Source of the DNA: Sphingobacteriales bacterium JAD_PAG50586_3
Lineage (GTDB): Bacteria > Bacteroidota > Bacteroidia > CAMBQF01
Assembly: GCA_023213195.1 (NCBI GenBank)
Contig: CP096135.1
Span: forward strand, 1,506,616 to 1,570,615
Length of the DNA: 64,000 nucleotides
Direction of reading: 5' to 3'
In this document: positions 37,301-46,078 of the stretch, piece after piece
Layout: each line of letters begins with the position of its first letter
Numbering within the stretch: the stretch's first letter is position 1
The notes under the pieces: model-generated
Told to the model about the DNA's origin: nothing
Databases searched by the model: none
What the model saw: the letters and a program-made list of their open reading frames with translations, nothing else
Made by a program: the position numbers and the translations under genes

Positions 37301-40300
37301 TTTTGCACCACAGGCAGGCCTAATAAAATATGCTATACTTAATTTTGCACAAGATGGAAGGCTTAATAACAATCATGTTTTTCCTTTAAGCTTATACCCT
37401 GTGATTGCTACAGGTATAGGTTTTGCACCATCAGATACGGCATTTTACCGCCCTACAGCAACAATATACAGAAGAAGCAATGCTATAGGTGTTACTAACG
37501 TGCAAATTATTTTAGACGATAGGATAGGAGCATTAGCAGAACCTGAACCGGTTATAAACTTCAGCTATCCTACCGAATATAACCCGGAAGATTTTACCGA
37601 CCTAAGCCTGAAAAGTATTTTGCCAAGTAAAGATGGTGCTTCAACATTGTTTGAAGGCGAGATGTATGTTACCGGTGGCAACAAATTTAAATTTTCAGGC
37701 CGCATAAATATATCTATGGTAACGTGTACTTACCCAGATACAATGCGCATTTGCCCACAAGATTTGCCACTTAACATTCCTAACGATAGTTTAACTTGTG
37801 TAGAAGACCTTATTAACTCTGCCCTAACCAATGCGTTTAATAGTTATCAAACGTATTTAGATTCGTTAAATACAGCTTTTACTTTAGAATATAAGCGCAA
37901 GTGCGTAAAAGCTACAGAGCTGTGGGATATGGAGTATACCGATAAGGAATACCATTTTACTTTGTATTATTATGACAGGGCCGGTAACCTAATTAAAACC
38001 GTTCCGCCCAAGGGTGTTGAATTGCTTGGTCAGCCCGATATTGACGATGCTATTGATTATAATAACAACGTACCGGGCAGCACCCGTGTGCCAACCACAC
38101 ATAAGTTTAATACAAACTACCAAATGAATAGCTTAAACCAGGTGCTTTGGCAAAAAACGCCTGATGCTGAATATGTAGAACTGTATTATGATCAACTTGG
38201 CAGGGTATTGCTTAGCCAAAGCGGGCGCCAGCGCTAGGGCGGCCAAAATAACTTTAGTTATACGCTGTACGATAAGCTTGGCCGTATTACCGAAACTGGA
38301 GAAATTACCGGTGTGGCCTCAGATGAATTATCGCCAACTATAGGCAATTATGTTACACCTTATAAAACGTTTAAATCTTATAATAACGACCCCGGCGACG
38401 ATTTTGTTAGCTTTGTTGCAAGCCATACACGCCGCCAGGTTACCCATACTACATACGATGTAGCAAGGGTTGACATTATAGGTTTTGAACAGAAAAACCT
38501 GCGCAACAGGGTTTCTTCTATTACCATTAGCGATACGTATGTTGATATACAGCCCCCGGGGGAGACGATGTGCCCGACCAGTACGACTATGCTACCCATT
38601 ATACCTACGATGTAAGTGGCAATGTGGATAGGGTAGTGCAAGAATACCCCGGTTTGGCTATTGTTGGTAAACGCTATTTTACTATTGATTATGATTATGA
38701 TTTAATTAGCGGAAAAGTTAATACCGTTACCTACCAAAAAAACCAGCAAGACCAGTTTATACACCGCTATAAATACGATGCTGATAACCGCATAACTACA
38801 GTGCAAACCAGCCGCGATGGAAATATTTTCTATAATAATGCCGGTTATGATTATTATTTGCATGGCCCCCTAAAAAGGGTAGAACTGGGCAATGGCGAGG
38901 TTAATGAAAATGAGCAGGGCACGGTTGTATCTTGGCCGGTGCAGGGTTTAGACTATGCCTACACATTGCAAGGCTGGATTAAAGGCATGAACAGTGACCA
39001 GCTAGACCCAGCAAAAGACATGGGCGAAGATGGTACAACTACCAGCTTATTTCCTAAAGATGCCTTTGGGTATACTGTGGGGTATTTTGATGGCGACTAT
39101 ACGCCAATTGGTGGTGGAAGTGTGGATTTTAATACACCAACCACCGGTATGACAACCCAGCCACTATACAATGGCAACATTAGCCGTGTAACCAATGCCT
39201 TGATGAGAACGGATGTTGATAATACCCTGATGGATGTGCAAGGAAATGCCTACAAATACGACCAGCTAAACAGACTTAAAGAGAAACAGGTATATGGCTA
39301 TGGCGACCCTGATATGGACCTTGATAACGAATATTTTAGCTTAAAAGGTGGTTACTACGAAAGGTATTCTTACGACCCTAATGGCAATATAGATACCCTT
39401 GTACGCCACGCAGGTGTTGGTGCACCAACACAAATGGACAGCTTAATTTATACCTACCAAGCTAATACCAATAAGCTTACCCATGTAGATGATAATGTTG
39501 CATTTACAAGCAACCACAGTGGCGATATAGACGACCAGGCCGCCAATAACTACGAGTACGATGATGATGGCAACCTAACCAAAGATGTAGCCGAAGATAT
39601 TGACAATATAGAGTGGAACATGTATGGAAAAATACGGACTATAACACGTGTAGCCGATAGCCCTAAGGCCGATCTTGAGTTTTGTTATGGCCCCGATGGT
39701 AACCGCCTATTGAAAATTGTAAAACCACGCGATATTGTTACAGGCATAAAACCTGTAAGCGACTGGATAATTACCTATTACGTGCGCGATGCGCAAGGCA
39801 ACATAATGTGTACATATAACGTAAACAAGGCTGATGATGATTGGGTTATGAAAGCCGATGAGTTTGTTATGTATGGCAGCAGCAGGCTGGGGGTTGTAAA
39901 AGGCCTGACCGATGCCTTGTTTACCGGTGGCGATGTTCCGGTAGCATACCCATCTACAGACATGGACACTACAGAATTTAAAGACTTGGTAGGTTTACCC
40001 GGCATGCCTATAGATTTAAGTTTTGCGCTGCTAAAACCTTACCAGCTAAATTATGAGATTAGTAACTTTAGGGGCGATGTGCAAAGTGTAGTAAGTGCCG
40101 ATACTAAAACAAAATGTATTGACGGCCCTGATACCGACCCTGAGCTCAACCGAGCCAACGCTTGACCAATTTGTAGCATTTTTACCCCAGGTAAAAAGCG
40201 TACAAGATTACTATTCATTTGGTAGCCTAATCCAAAACCGCTCCGAAACCCCGGAAGACTATAGGTTTGGCTTTAATGGCATGGAGAAAGTAAACGACCT

Positions 40301-41216
40301 ACAAGGCAGCGGTAATGCTTTGGATTTTGGTGCCCGGATTTACGATAGTAGATTGGGGAAATGGTTTAGCACTGATCCATTACAGAATAAATATCCAGGA
40401 TTATCACCATATGTATTTACATATAATAATCCGATAATTTATAAGGATCCAGACGGACGCGATGGTAGATTAACTACAGATTCAAAAAACCATACGGTTA
40501 CTTTAGAAACAGTAGTATATATATACGGCAATCAATCTAGTAAAGTGGATGTAGGTTTTTTAAATGAAAAATGGGGAGAGATAGGAAACTCTGGTCAAGT
40601 GAGAGATAGCGATGGAAAAGTTTGGACTGTGACTATGAAAGTCACTTATAAATATGTTGGAGCAAAAATGTCTGACCAAATGACAAGTACATTTTTAGAT
40701 AAAGTGGCATGTGGTGAAAATCCCGAAGATAACTCTGAAACATATTTAGAACCAGATGATTTAGGTAGCCCTCTTTTAACCTCTATGAAATTTAAAGATG
40801 GTGATAATATAATGATGATAGATGACAGATTGAATATGAAAGGAGGTAGAGGCTGGACAATAGCGCAGGGTGGAAATTCTGCTAAAATTGCTAACACTCA
40901 AGGTTTTGGTATACCTTTCCATGAAACAGGCCATTTTTTAGGAATGGACGATAGATATTGTGAACTAGTGCCCGGTAATGCATGGACAATTTTTACACCC
41001 ACAGAATTTAGTGGTGATATAATGGATAATTTAGGAAATAATAATATAAGTCAACAGCACTTTGATGATCTATTTAAATTTGCTAAACAAAAAATATCAG
41101 ATAATAATGGTTGCGATGTTACTAATTTGCCTTGCAAAACAACATCAGGGGAAGGCGGTCAATCATTTATGATTGATAATCCTGATTGTCCACCCAAATC
41201 AACAGATAAAAAATAA
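31400..41216 (+). CDS. RHS/YD-repeat polymorphic toxin, part B, with zinc-metalloprotease tip (six frameshifts, one in-frame TAG)
   Basis: About 3,272 aa after four deletions (about 31560, 33110-33113, 34500, 38553), two insertions (about 35160 and 40139) and an in-frame TAG at 38235-38237 are corrected; the total comes out as a whole number of codons. A signal peptide (residues about 15-35) is followed by a DUF6443-like region (NWQHSITFAEEGKTKQLISY, then IYDSQGRPAVEVLP), YD repeats (YYDQLGRVLLSQSG, YDVSGNVD, RYSYDPNGNIDTLV) and the RHS core (YRFGFNGMEK, RIYDSRLGKWFSTDPL, YNNPIIYKDPDG). The polymorphic tip (about 255 aa) holds HETGHFLGMDD at about 40920-40950, an HExxHxxGxxD zinc motif as in snapalysin-type metzincins. 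I infer a secreted contact toxin whose protease tip is released after the core. The core start is duplicated in inverted orientation at 44317-44390. Confidence 0.8.
40207..40281 (+). repeat. RHS-core inverted repeat, active copy
   Basis: 75 bp starting ATTACTATTC and ending CTTTAATGGCA, encoding SLIQNRSETPEDYRFGFNG just before the tip. It matches the reverse complement of 44317-44390 except for one missing G (GG at 40221-40222 reads as a single G in the other copy). Sequence on both sides diverges. Confidence 0.92.
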
Positions 41217-41222
41217 TACGAT

Positions 41223-41666
41223 ATGATTAAGTTTTTTATTTTTTCAACCATTTTTATTTTTTTAATGCCGCTAAACATGTTTAGCCAAACATATTGGCAT
41301 TCATATGTTTCATATGACACGATAAATTATAAAACAAATTCAGTTAAATTATATAACTTCAATACTTCTAATATTCTGGAAGTAAAAAACAAAATTGCCA
41401 CAATTCTTGATACAATGAAAATTGACAATTTAAATGCATTTATATATGTAACTATTGAGGCCTTTTTTACAGACAAAGAAAAAGACAAAAAAAATATTAT
41501 CTATAAAAGAATAGATTCTATAAGTAATGAAATACATATTGAGCTTAAAAAGCGAAATATTACGTATCCTATTTATTATAAATACAATTTTATGTCTACT
41601 TATCCACAAAACTCTAAATTTTCATCTATAGTTATTAGTGTAAATCTGATTAGGAAATTATACTAA
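41223..41666 (+). CDS. Small secreted protein, candidate immunity to the metalloprotease tip
   Basis: 147 aa, intact, 6 bp downstream of the RHS toxin, the normal position of an immunity gene. The signal peptide (about residues 1-21, ending MFSQ) exports it, which fits protection against a protease acting outside the cytoplasm. The mature chain is a compact alpha/beta of about 126 residues with a Lys-rich middle (FFTDKEKDKKNIIYKRIDS). I recognise no inhibitor family; the assignment rests on position and export. Confidence 0.55.
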   Translation: MIKFFIFSTIFIFLMPLNMFSQTYWHSYVSYDTINYKTNSVKLYNFNTSNILEVKNKIATILDTMKIDNLNAFIYVTIEAFFTDKEKDKKNIIYKRIDSISNEIHIELKKRNITYPIYYKYNFMSTYPQNSKFSSIVISVNLIRKLY

Positions 41667-42197
41667 TTCTTAATATCTATTATACAATTACATTAAGGTA
41701 TTAAACTTAACTATGAGGGAATATTTAAATAAAAAACAAAAAATCGATAATTAATTTCTTGACTAAGAATACTTAAAAATATTAAAAACGATAAATGTAA
41801 CTCATGGCTACTCAATTAAATTTATTTTTACTTGCCATGGTAAAAATTAAAAGTATATAAAAGTTGGCTTTTTTTCTTCTATGCTCCAAATAGTACGTTG
41901 CTTATAAGGAAAATAATTTTTCAGCCGTGGCAGGTGTTTAGCATAGGGCCACTAAGATACAAGACCAATAGGAAACGTAGTATTTCAGATTATACTTTAT
42001 TTAATTTAATAAGCTTTTAAATTGAGGAGAAATAGAATAGAATAAATTTAATGAGGATTTTATATACAAAAGCTTCATGTACAATTTATTGACTAGAGCT
42101 CGATCGTTATTAATCATAAATAACCCAAAACTATCTAAACTAATTGTTCCAATATTTTTTGAACGTTTATTCTTAATATGTTTAATATATATATTCT
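41667..42197. other. Intergenic region between convergent genes
   Basis: 531 bp, very AT-rich, lying between the plus-strand immunity candidate and the minus-strand TPR gene. Apart from the stem-loop at 41824-41847 I see no gene or repeat in it. Confidence 0.6.
41824..41847. terminator. Possible bidirectional terminator stem-loop
   Basis: ATTTTTAC (41824-41831) pairs with GTAAAAAT (41840-41847) around an 8-base loop. It lies between convergent genes, about 160 bp after the immunity candidate, with A/T tracts on both arms. The stem is AT-only except one pair, so stability is low. Confidence 0.3.
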
Positions 42198-43523
42198 TTA
42201 AAGAGTTGTAGAACTCTGTATTTTCTTTTTATAATATTTATCGCCACTTTGTAATATTTTTAAAGCTGTTATAGCATCTTTAAATAATAAATACTGTGCA
42301 ATAGAATATAAAAAATATGCCCTGGGGAAATTCGGATTTATTATCACAGATTTATTCAAGTTATTAATTATTGAATTTTTATTGTCGATGCAGTTCCCCA
42401 TGAAAAATTCATATTGCGCTAAGTTATAGTACGCTATTGAGCTGTCTTTAGAAGCTCTTGATGTTGATAATGATAGGGATAGATTGTTTTTTGCTTCTGT
42501 TTTGTTTCCTAACAAATGATTAATCATAGCCTTGATAGTATAAAAACCACTGATTTGCATTTTATCATCGATTTTAGATATAATACTGTCAATGTCCTTC
42601 AAAAAAATATCAGCATATTTCAAATCTCCAAATAAATATTTTAATCTTCTGTAATTTAGCGAGATATTATTAGGTTGAATATTTAAAGCTTTATTATAAT
42701 TACCTATAGCTCCAAGTGTATCATCCTGACAAATGCATATTTGTGCTTTTATCTCGTAATACTCATCGTTCTTATTGGTTTGTCCTAAATTATTAGAGTA
42801 TATTGATATTGCTTCTATAGCAATATTGCAATTTGGGTTGTAAGTAGCTTCTATTTTAGCAAGAATTAAATATACAATTGTGTCGTTTGCAGGTGCCAAT
42901 TTTTGCGATTCATAAATATCTTTATATGCATTTGTACTGTCATTTAAATAATAATACGACTTTGCGCGATATGCATATGCCTGGTAATCTGCACTTATAT
43001 TTATACATGAACTAAAATCTTTTACTGCATTATTGTAGTCAAAAGAATCTAAATAAGATATGCCCCTATATCTATAGGCAAATGCTAAATGGCTATAGGC
43101 ATCAACAGTATTTGAATCAAGTTTAATTGCTTTTAATAACGATTCAATAGCCCCTGTGTAATTATTAAAGCCATATAACTCAATGCGGCCTTTTATTAAA
43201 TGTGATAATGAATTCTTGTTATTTAGAATTATTGCCTTGTTAATATTATTTATAGCTTCATCATATAAATTCATATTACTTTCAATTTCGGCCTTAGACA
43301 TATAATAGTAGTACTTAGTGGAATCAAATGCTATAGCCTTATTTACATAGCCTAATGCAGAGGGAAAATTATTATTATTATACTCACTAATACCTTTATC
43401 AAAATTAAGTTTTGCTTGTTTTGTGTCAATTTGAGCCTTAGCATTATAAAATATAAATAACATACATATTACATATGCTATTATTCTTCTAATTGAATTT
43501 ATACTATCTGTCATCTTCCTCAT
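42198..43523 (-). CDS. Secreted TPR-repeat protein
   Basis: 441 aa, intact. Start at 43523, or at the ATG three codons later (43514). The signal peptide ends in NAKAQ at about residue 31. The mature chain is made of about ten TPR-like units with the usual pattern, for example NFPSALGYVNKAIAFDSTKYYYY, of which the core is W/Y-A-L-A-Y-P spacing, plus LYDEAINNINKAI and YTGAIESLLKAIKLDS. The start overlaps the end of the alternative RHS tip by 20 bp, so it occupies the immunity-gene position for that tip; it could be an immunity or chaperone partner, or an unrelated envelope TPR protein. Confidence 0.75.
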   Translation of the reverse strand: MRKMTDSINSIRRIIAYVICMLFIFYNAKAQIDTKQAKLNFDKGISEYNNNNFPSALGYVNKAIAFDSTKYYYYMSKAEIESNMNLYDEAINNINKAIILNNKNSLSHLIKGRIELYGFNNYTGAIESLLKAIKLDSNTVDAYSHLAFAYRYRGISYLDSFDYNNAVKDFSSCINISADYQAYAYRAKSYYYLNDSTNAYKDIYESQKLAPANDTIVYLILAKIEATYNPNCNIAIEAISIYSNNLGQTNKNDEYYEIKAQICICQDDTLGAIGNYNKALNIQPNNISLNYRRLKYLFGDLKYADIFLKDIDSIISKIDDKMQISGFYTIKAMINHLLGNKTEAKNNLSLSLSTSRASKDSSIAYYNLAQYEFFMGNCIDNKNSIINNLNKSVIINPNFPRAYFLYSIAQYLLFKDAITALKILQSGDKYYKKKIQSSTTL

Positions 43524-44390
43524 TTACAGGTGTTGTTGTATTAGTTGGGGTACTTTTGTCACTTGGTGTATTTGTGCTATTATTCGGTGTGCCATCCTCA
43601 TAATATCCTGAATTGCCCAAATTTATCTTTTTAGGATTTGGTACAGAAGAGTTCATAGAATTTTTTAATTTTTGTTTAAAGTCATTGTTTGACTCTTTTG
43701 TGCCTCCAGCTTTATTGTTAGGGTCAGGAGGCATAGTTGGATCATTCTTTCTTGTATATGTTTTAGGCCCTGACGGACCACTAGTTTTATTATTGCTATT
43801 GTCTCCATCAGTTGGAATTTCAGTTGTAGTAAGAGGAATATCAGTTTTAATAGGACCCAATTCAGCGGGTACCTTACCGCTAGTTGTTACTCCGCCATCA
43901 TTAGTTTTTGTATTATAATTACCCTCTACTTTAAATTCTCCTGATGTGGTTTTATCACCCCCACTCCATCTACCAGAGGCGTAAGTTTAATCTCCCCACT
44001 CATTTTAAATTCAGGTTTTTCATCTTCAGGATTTTTAACAGGACGGTGAGGGTGAAAAATCTTATTAATAACTTTTTTATTTCCTGTATTGTGGTTTTTA
44101 TAGTTATGCTAAAATTAAAAAAGCTAGGTGTTGCAGGCAATGTCGGTTCTTTGCCATCCAAGTCAATATATTGAATTGGGTTGTTGCCTGCAAATTGATA
44201 AGGAGTATAAAAAGGATAATCATCAGCAAGTGGGTCCACACTTAAAAAGCGTGCAAGAGATGGATTGTAAATCCTAAAGCCATAATCCTGCGTACTGGTT
44301 TGTTTATCATATTCCTTGCCATTAAAGCCAAACCTATAGTCTTCCGGGGTTTCGGAGCGGTTTTGGATTAGGCTACAAATGAATAGTAAT
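43504..44390 (-). CDS. Orphan, start-less RHS C-terminal tip in inverted orientation (frameshifts)
   Basis: Reading the minus strand from 44390 gives the RHS core again: EDYRFGFNGKEYDKQ, then RIYNPSLARFLSVDPLADD, YQFAGNNPIQYIDLDGKEP, then a different tip of about 230 residues. The tip starts PSFFNFSITIKTTIQEIKK, then needs one A restored at about 44070-44075 and one T near 43985 to continue through a Gly/Thr/Pro/Asn-rich tail (KTSGPSGPKTYTRKNDP) to the stop at 43504. A TAA lies in frame just before the shared core sequence and no start codon precedes the core, so this copy cannot be expressed as it stands: a silent cassette. The tip activity is not recognisable. Confidence 0.7.
44317..44390 (-). 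repeat. RHS-core inverted repeat, silent copy
   Basis: Reverse complement of 40207-40281 with one base missing. Together the two copies form a 75/74-bp inverted repeat enclosing 4.0 kb that contains both tips and both putative partner genes. Confidence 0.92.
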
Positions 44391-44552
44391 AGACATGATG
44401 TTTTGCCTTACGCAATTAGGTATTTCAAAGAACGGTTCAGTATTGCTAAATTAACCATTTCAACTGAAAAGCAACATTTTTGATGTTAAATTTTCAAGAT
44501 ACTTTCATTGTATATGAGTCTATCTAATTTACTAACAATTTATATTAATAGC

Positions 44553-44583
44553 TTGACAAATGCGTTTTGATGTTGTATCTTTG
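44553..44583 (+). promoter_or_regulatory. Bacteroidota-type promoter
   Basis: TTG at 44553-44555, 20 bp spacer, then TATCTTTG (44576-44583), an exact match to TAnnTTTG. Transcription would start near 44590 and run rightward into the REP-like region; no plus-strand gene follows for 3.8 kb. Confidence 0.6.
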
Positions 44584-44639
44584 TAGTGTTATTTGCAAAC
44601 TAACATGTGACACCTGATTCCTGATGGGTTATTTAGGAG

Positions 44640-44700
44640 ATCCCGCATCAAGTGCGGGATGACAGTAAGATTTCCCGATAGTAATCGGGGGCTGCGCAGC
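44640..44700. repeat. REP-like double hairpin
   Basis: ATCCCGCA / TGCGGGAT (44640-44647 and 44653-44660) and CCCGAT / ATCGGG (44674-44679 and 44684-44689) form two close hairpins, followed by the palindrome GCTGCGCAGC (44691-44700). This resembles dispersed intergenic elements of Bacteroidota genomes. Confidence 0.6.
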
Positions 44701-44980
44701 AAAGAGTATTAGTGATATCACGAGGTTCTGAATTCTCCCATCAAGTATGGGACAGGAAATTAGGATGGCGATTAAAGAATGTATGGTTAGTGTAAAGAAA
44801 CTAACCAATTTAAGTAGACTATGTAGATTATAATTGAAAGATTTCTGACAGTAAAATGTTGGAGCAAGTCCTGCATGTGTGGTAATGTATTGTTGAGCAG
44901 TTAACCCCCTCCGCTGTTTTACGGTGCATTGCCACGCCTGTGGGATTTTGTTTTAATAGAGGGGAAAAGTGAGAATTATA

Positions 44981-45027
44981 CCCTCCCTCCCTCGGCTATG
45001 CCGAGGTACCCTCTCAATGTGGGAGAC
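44981..45027. repeat. Palindromic element 1
   Basis: C/T-rich left flank, then CCTCGGC-TAT-GCCGAGG (44990-45006), then TACCCTC and a GGGAG close. Member of a four-copy local family in which the stem sequence changes but pairing is kept. Confidence 0.6.
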
Positions 45028-45115
45028 TTAAAAAATATTGCAAAAACGTTAACTTTTGCTACAACAGCAGGCCTTGCAGGCAATTAAAGAGATAAAAAGA
45101 TAAAGAATGAAAAAT

Positions 45116-45189
45116 AAGGCTCAAAACGCTTTCTTTTATTTATGCCAAAGGCATCCGTATGGAACAGCCACAAGGGTTTAACGGGACTG
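45116..45189. repeat. 74-bp direct repeat, copy 1
   Basis: Begins AAGGCTCAAAACGC and ends TTTAACGGGACTG. It recurs exactly 240 bp later with about four substitutions, and each copy leads into a palindromic element. Confidence 0.8.
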
Positions 45190-45194
45190 GAAAT

Positions 45195-45237
45195 CCCTCC
45201 CCTCTGACCAAGGTCAGAGGTACTCCCTTTATAAGGG
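45195..45237. repeat. Palindromic element 2
   Basis: CCCTCC flank, then CCTCTGACC-AA-GGTCAGAGG (45201-45220), then TACTCCCT and a GGGAG close. Same frame as element 1 with a different stem. Confidence 0.6.
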
Positions 45238-45309
45238 AGAGTTGTTTTCGCTTCTACAATTACCGAATGTTTAGAAGAAAAAATTAACAGATAAAAATGG
45301 CAATGTGGC

Positions 45310-45346
45310 CCTCCCTCCCCGCTTCGCGGTACTCCCTCCAAAGGAA
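45310..45346. repeat. Palindromic element 3
   Basis: CCTCCCTCC flank, then CCGC-TTC-GCGG (45319-45329), then TACTCCCTCC and a GGAAG close. Confidence 0.55.
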
Positions 45347-45355
45347 GATAAAAGC

Positions 45356-45429
45356 AAGGCTCAAAACGCGTTCTTTTATTTATGCCAAAGGCATCCCTAT
45401 GGGACAGCCACAAGGGTTTAACGGGACTG
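45356..45429. repeat. 74-bp direct repeat, copy 2
   Basis: Second copy of 45116-45189 at a spacing of 240 bp, leading into palindromic element 4. Confidence 0.8.
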
Positions 45430-45437
45430 AAAGTAAC

Positions 45438-45475
45438 CACCCCATTCTGACTTAAAGAGTCAGAATTTCCCTCTC
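45438..45475. repeat. Palindromic element 4
   Basis: CACCCC flank, then ATTCTGACT-TAAAG-AGTCAGAAT (45444-45466), then TTCCCTC. Same flanking scheme as elements 1-3, with another stem sequence. Confidence 0.55.
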
Positions 45476-45487
45476 CTGACGACATCT

Positions 45488-46055
45488 GTGCCTGTGCACG
45501 CTTAAAGAGGAGGGGAGTTGAAATTTTATCGGAATGTTTGGGTATGAAAAATATAATTAGTCAAGTTCATTTTGTAAAAAATATTTACAGCCACGTGGGT
45601 TTAACAGCAATGAAATTTTTAGAGGTTTGTCGGTTAGTGTGTTGGGTTTGTATTATAAAGCAACGTTATTCTATCCTAACGCCATTAGTGCCTGTGCACG
45701 CTTAAAGAGGAGGGAGTTGAAATTTTATCGGAATGTTTGGGTATGAAAAATATAATTAGTCAAGTTCATTTTGTAAAAAATATTTACAGCCACGTGGGTT
45801 TAACAGCAATGAATTTTTTAGAGGTTTGTCGGTTAGTGTGTTGGGTTTGTATTATAAAGCAACGTTATTCTATCCTAACGCCATTAGTACCTGGGCAGGC
45901 TTAAAAGGTAGGGCAGTTTGAAATTTTATCGGAATGTTTAGGTATGAAAAATATAAAAAGTCAAGTTCATTTTGTAAAAAAATTTACAGCCGCAAGGGTT
46001 TGATGCCAATGAATTTTTGAGAGGTTTGTCGGTTAGTGTGTTGGGTTTAGATGCC
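45488..46055. repeat. 200-bp tandem repeats (three units)
   Basis: Units start at 45488, 45688 and 45887 (GTGCCTGTGCACGC in the first two, GTACCTGGGCAGGC in the third). Units 1 and 2 are almost identical, differing by small length changes in G and A/T runs; unit 3 is diverged and truncated. Each unit has ACAGCCACGTGGGTTTAACA or a variant of it, which echoes the 74-bp repeats. No coding potential seen. Confidence 0.85.
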
Positions 46056-46078
46056 TAGGATTGTATAATTACTTTTAG

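Larger units (their letters stand above)
44391..46078. other. Gene-free stretch with repeat elements
   Basis: About 1.7 kb with no convincing gene. It contains a canonical promoter with no obvious gene behind it, REP-like hairpins, four palindromic elements, a 74-bp direct repeat and a 200-bp tandem array, each listed separately. A 133-codon minus-strand open stretch at 45084-45485 is a by-product of the repeats. Confidence 0.6.

Noticed and set aside
43613..43918. Plus-strand open stretch of 101 codons
   Set aside because: It is the complement of the Thr/Pro/Asn-rich tail of the silent RHS tip, and its composition follows from that tail.
45084..45485. Minus-strand open stretch of 133 codons in the repeat region
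   Set aside because: It consists of the duplicated 74-bp repeats and palindromes, with internal repetition at DNA level and no protein family resemblance.
44391..46078. tRNA or other structured RNA gene in the gene-free stretch
   Set aside because: I looked for cloverleaf features and a terminal CCA context and found only simple hairpins.
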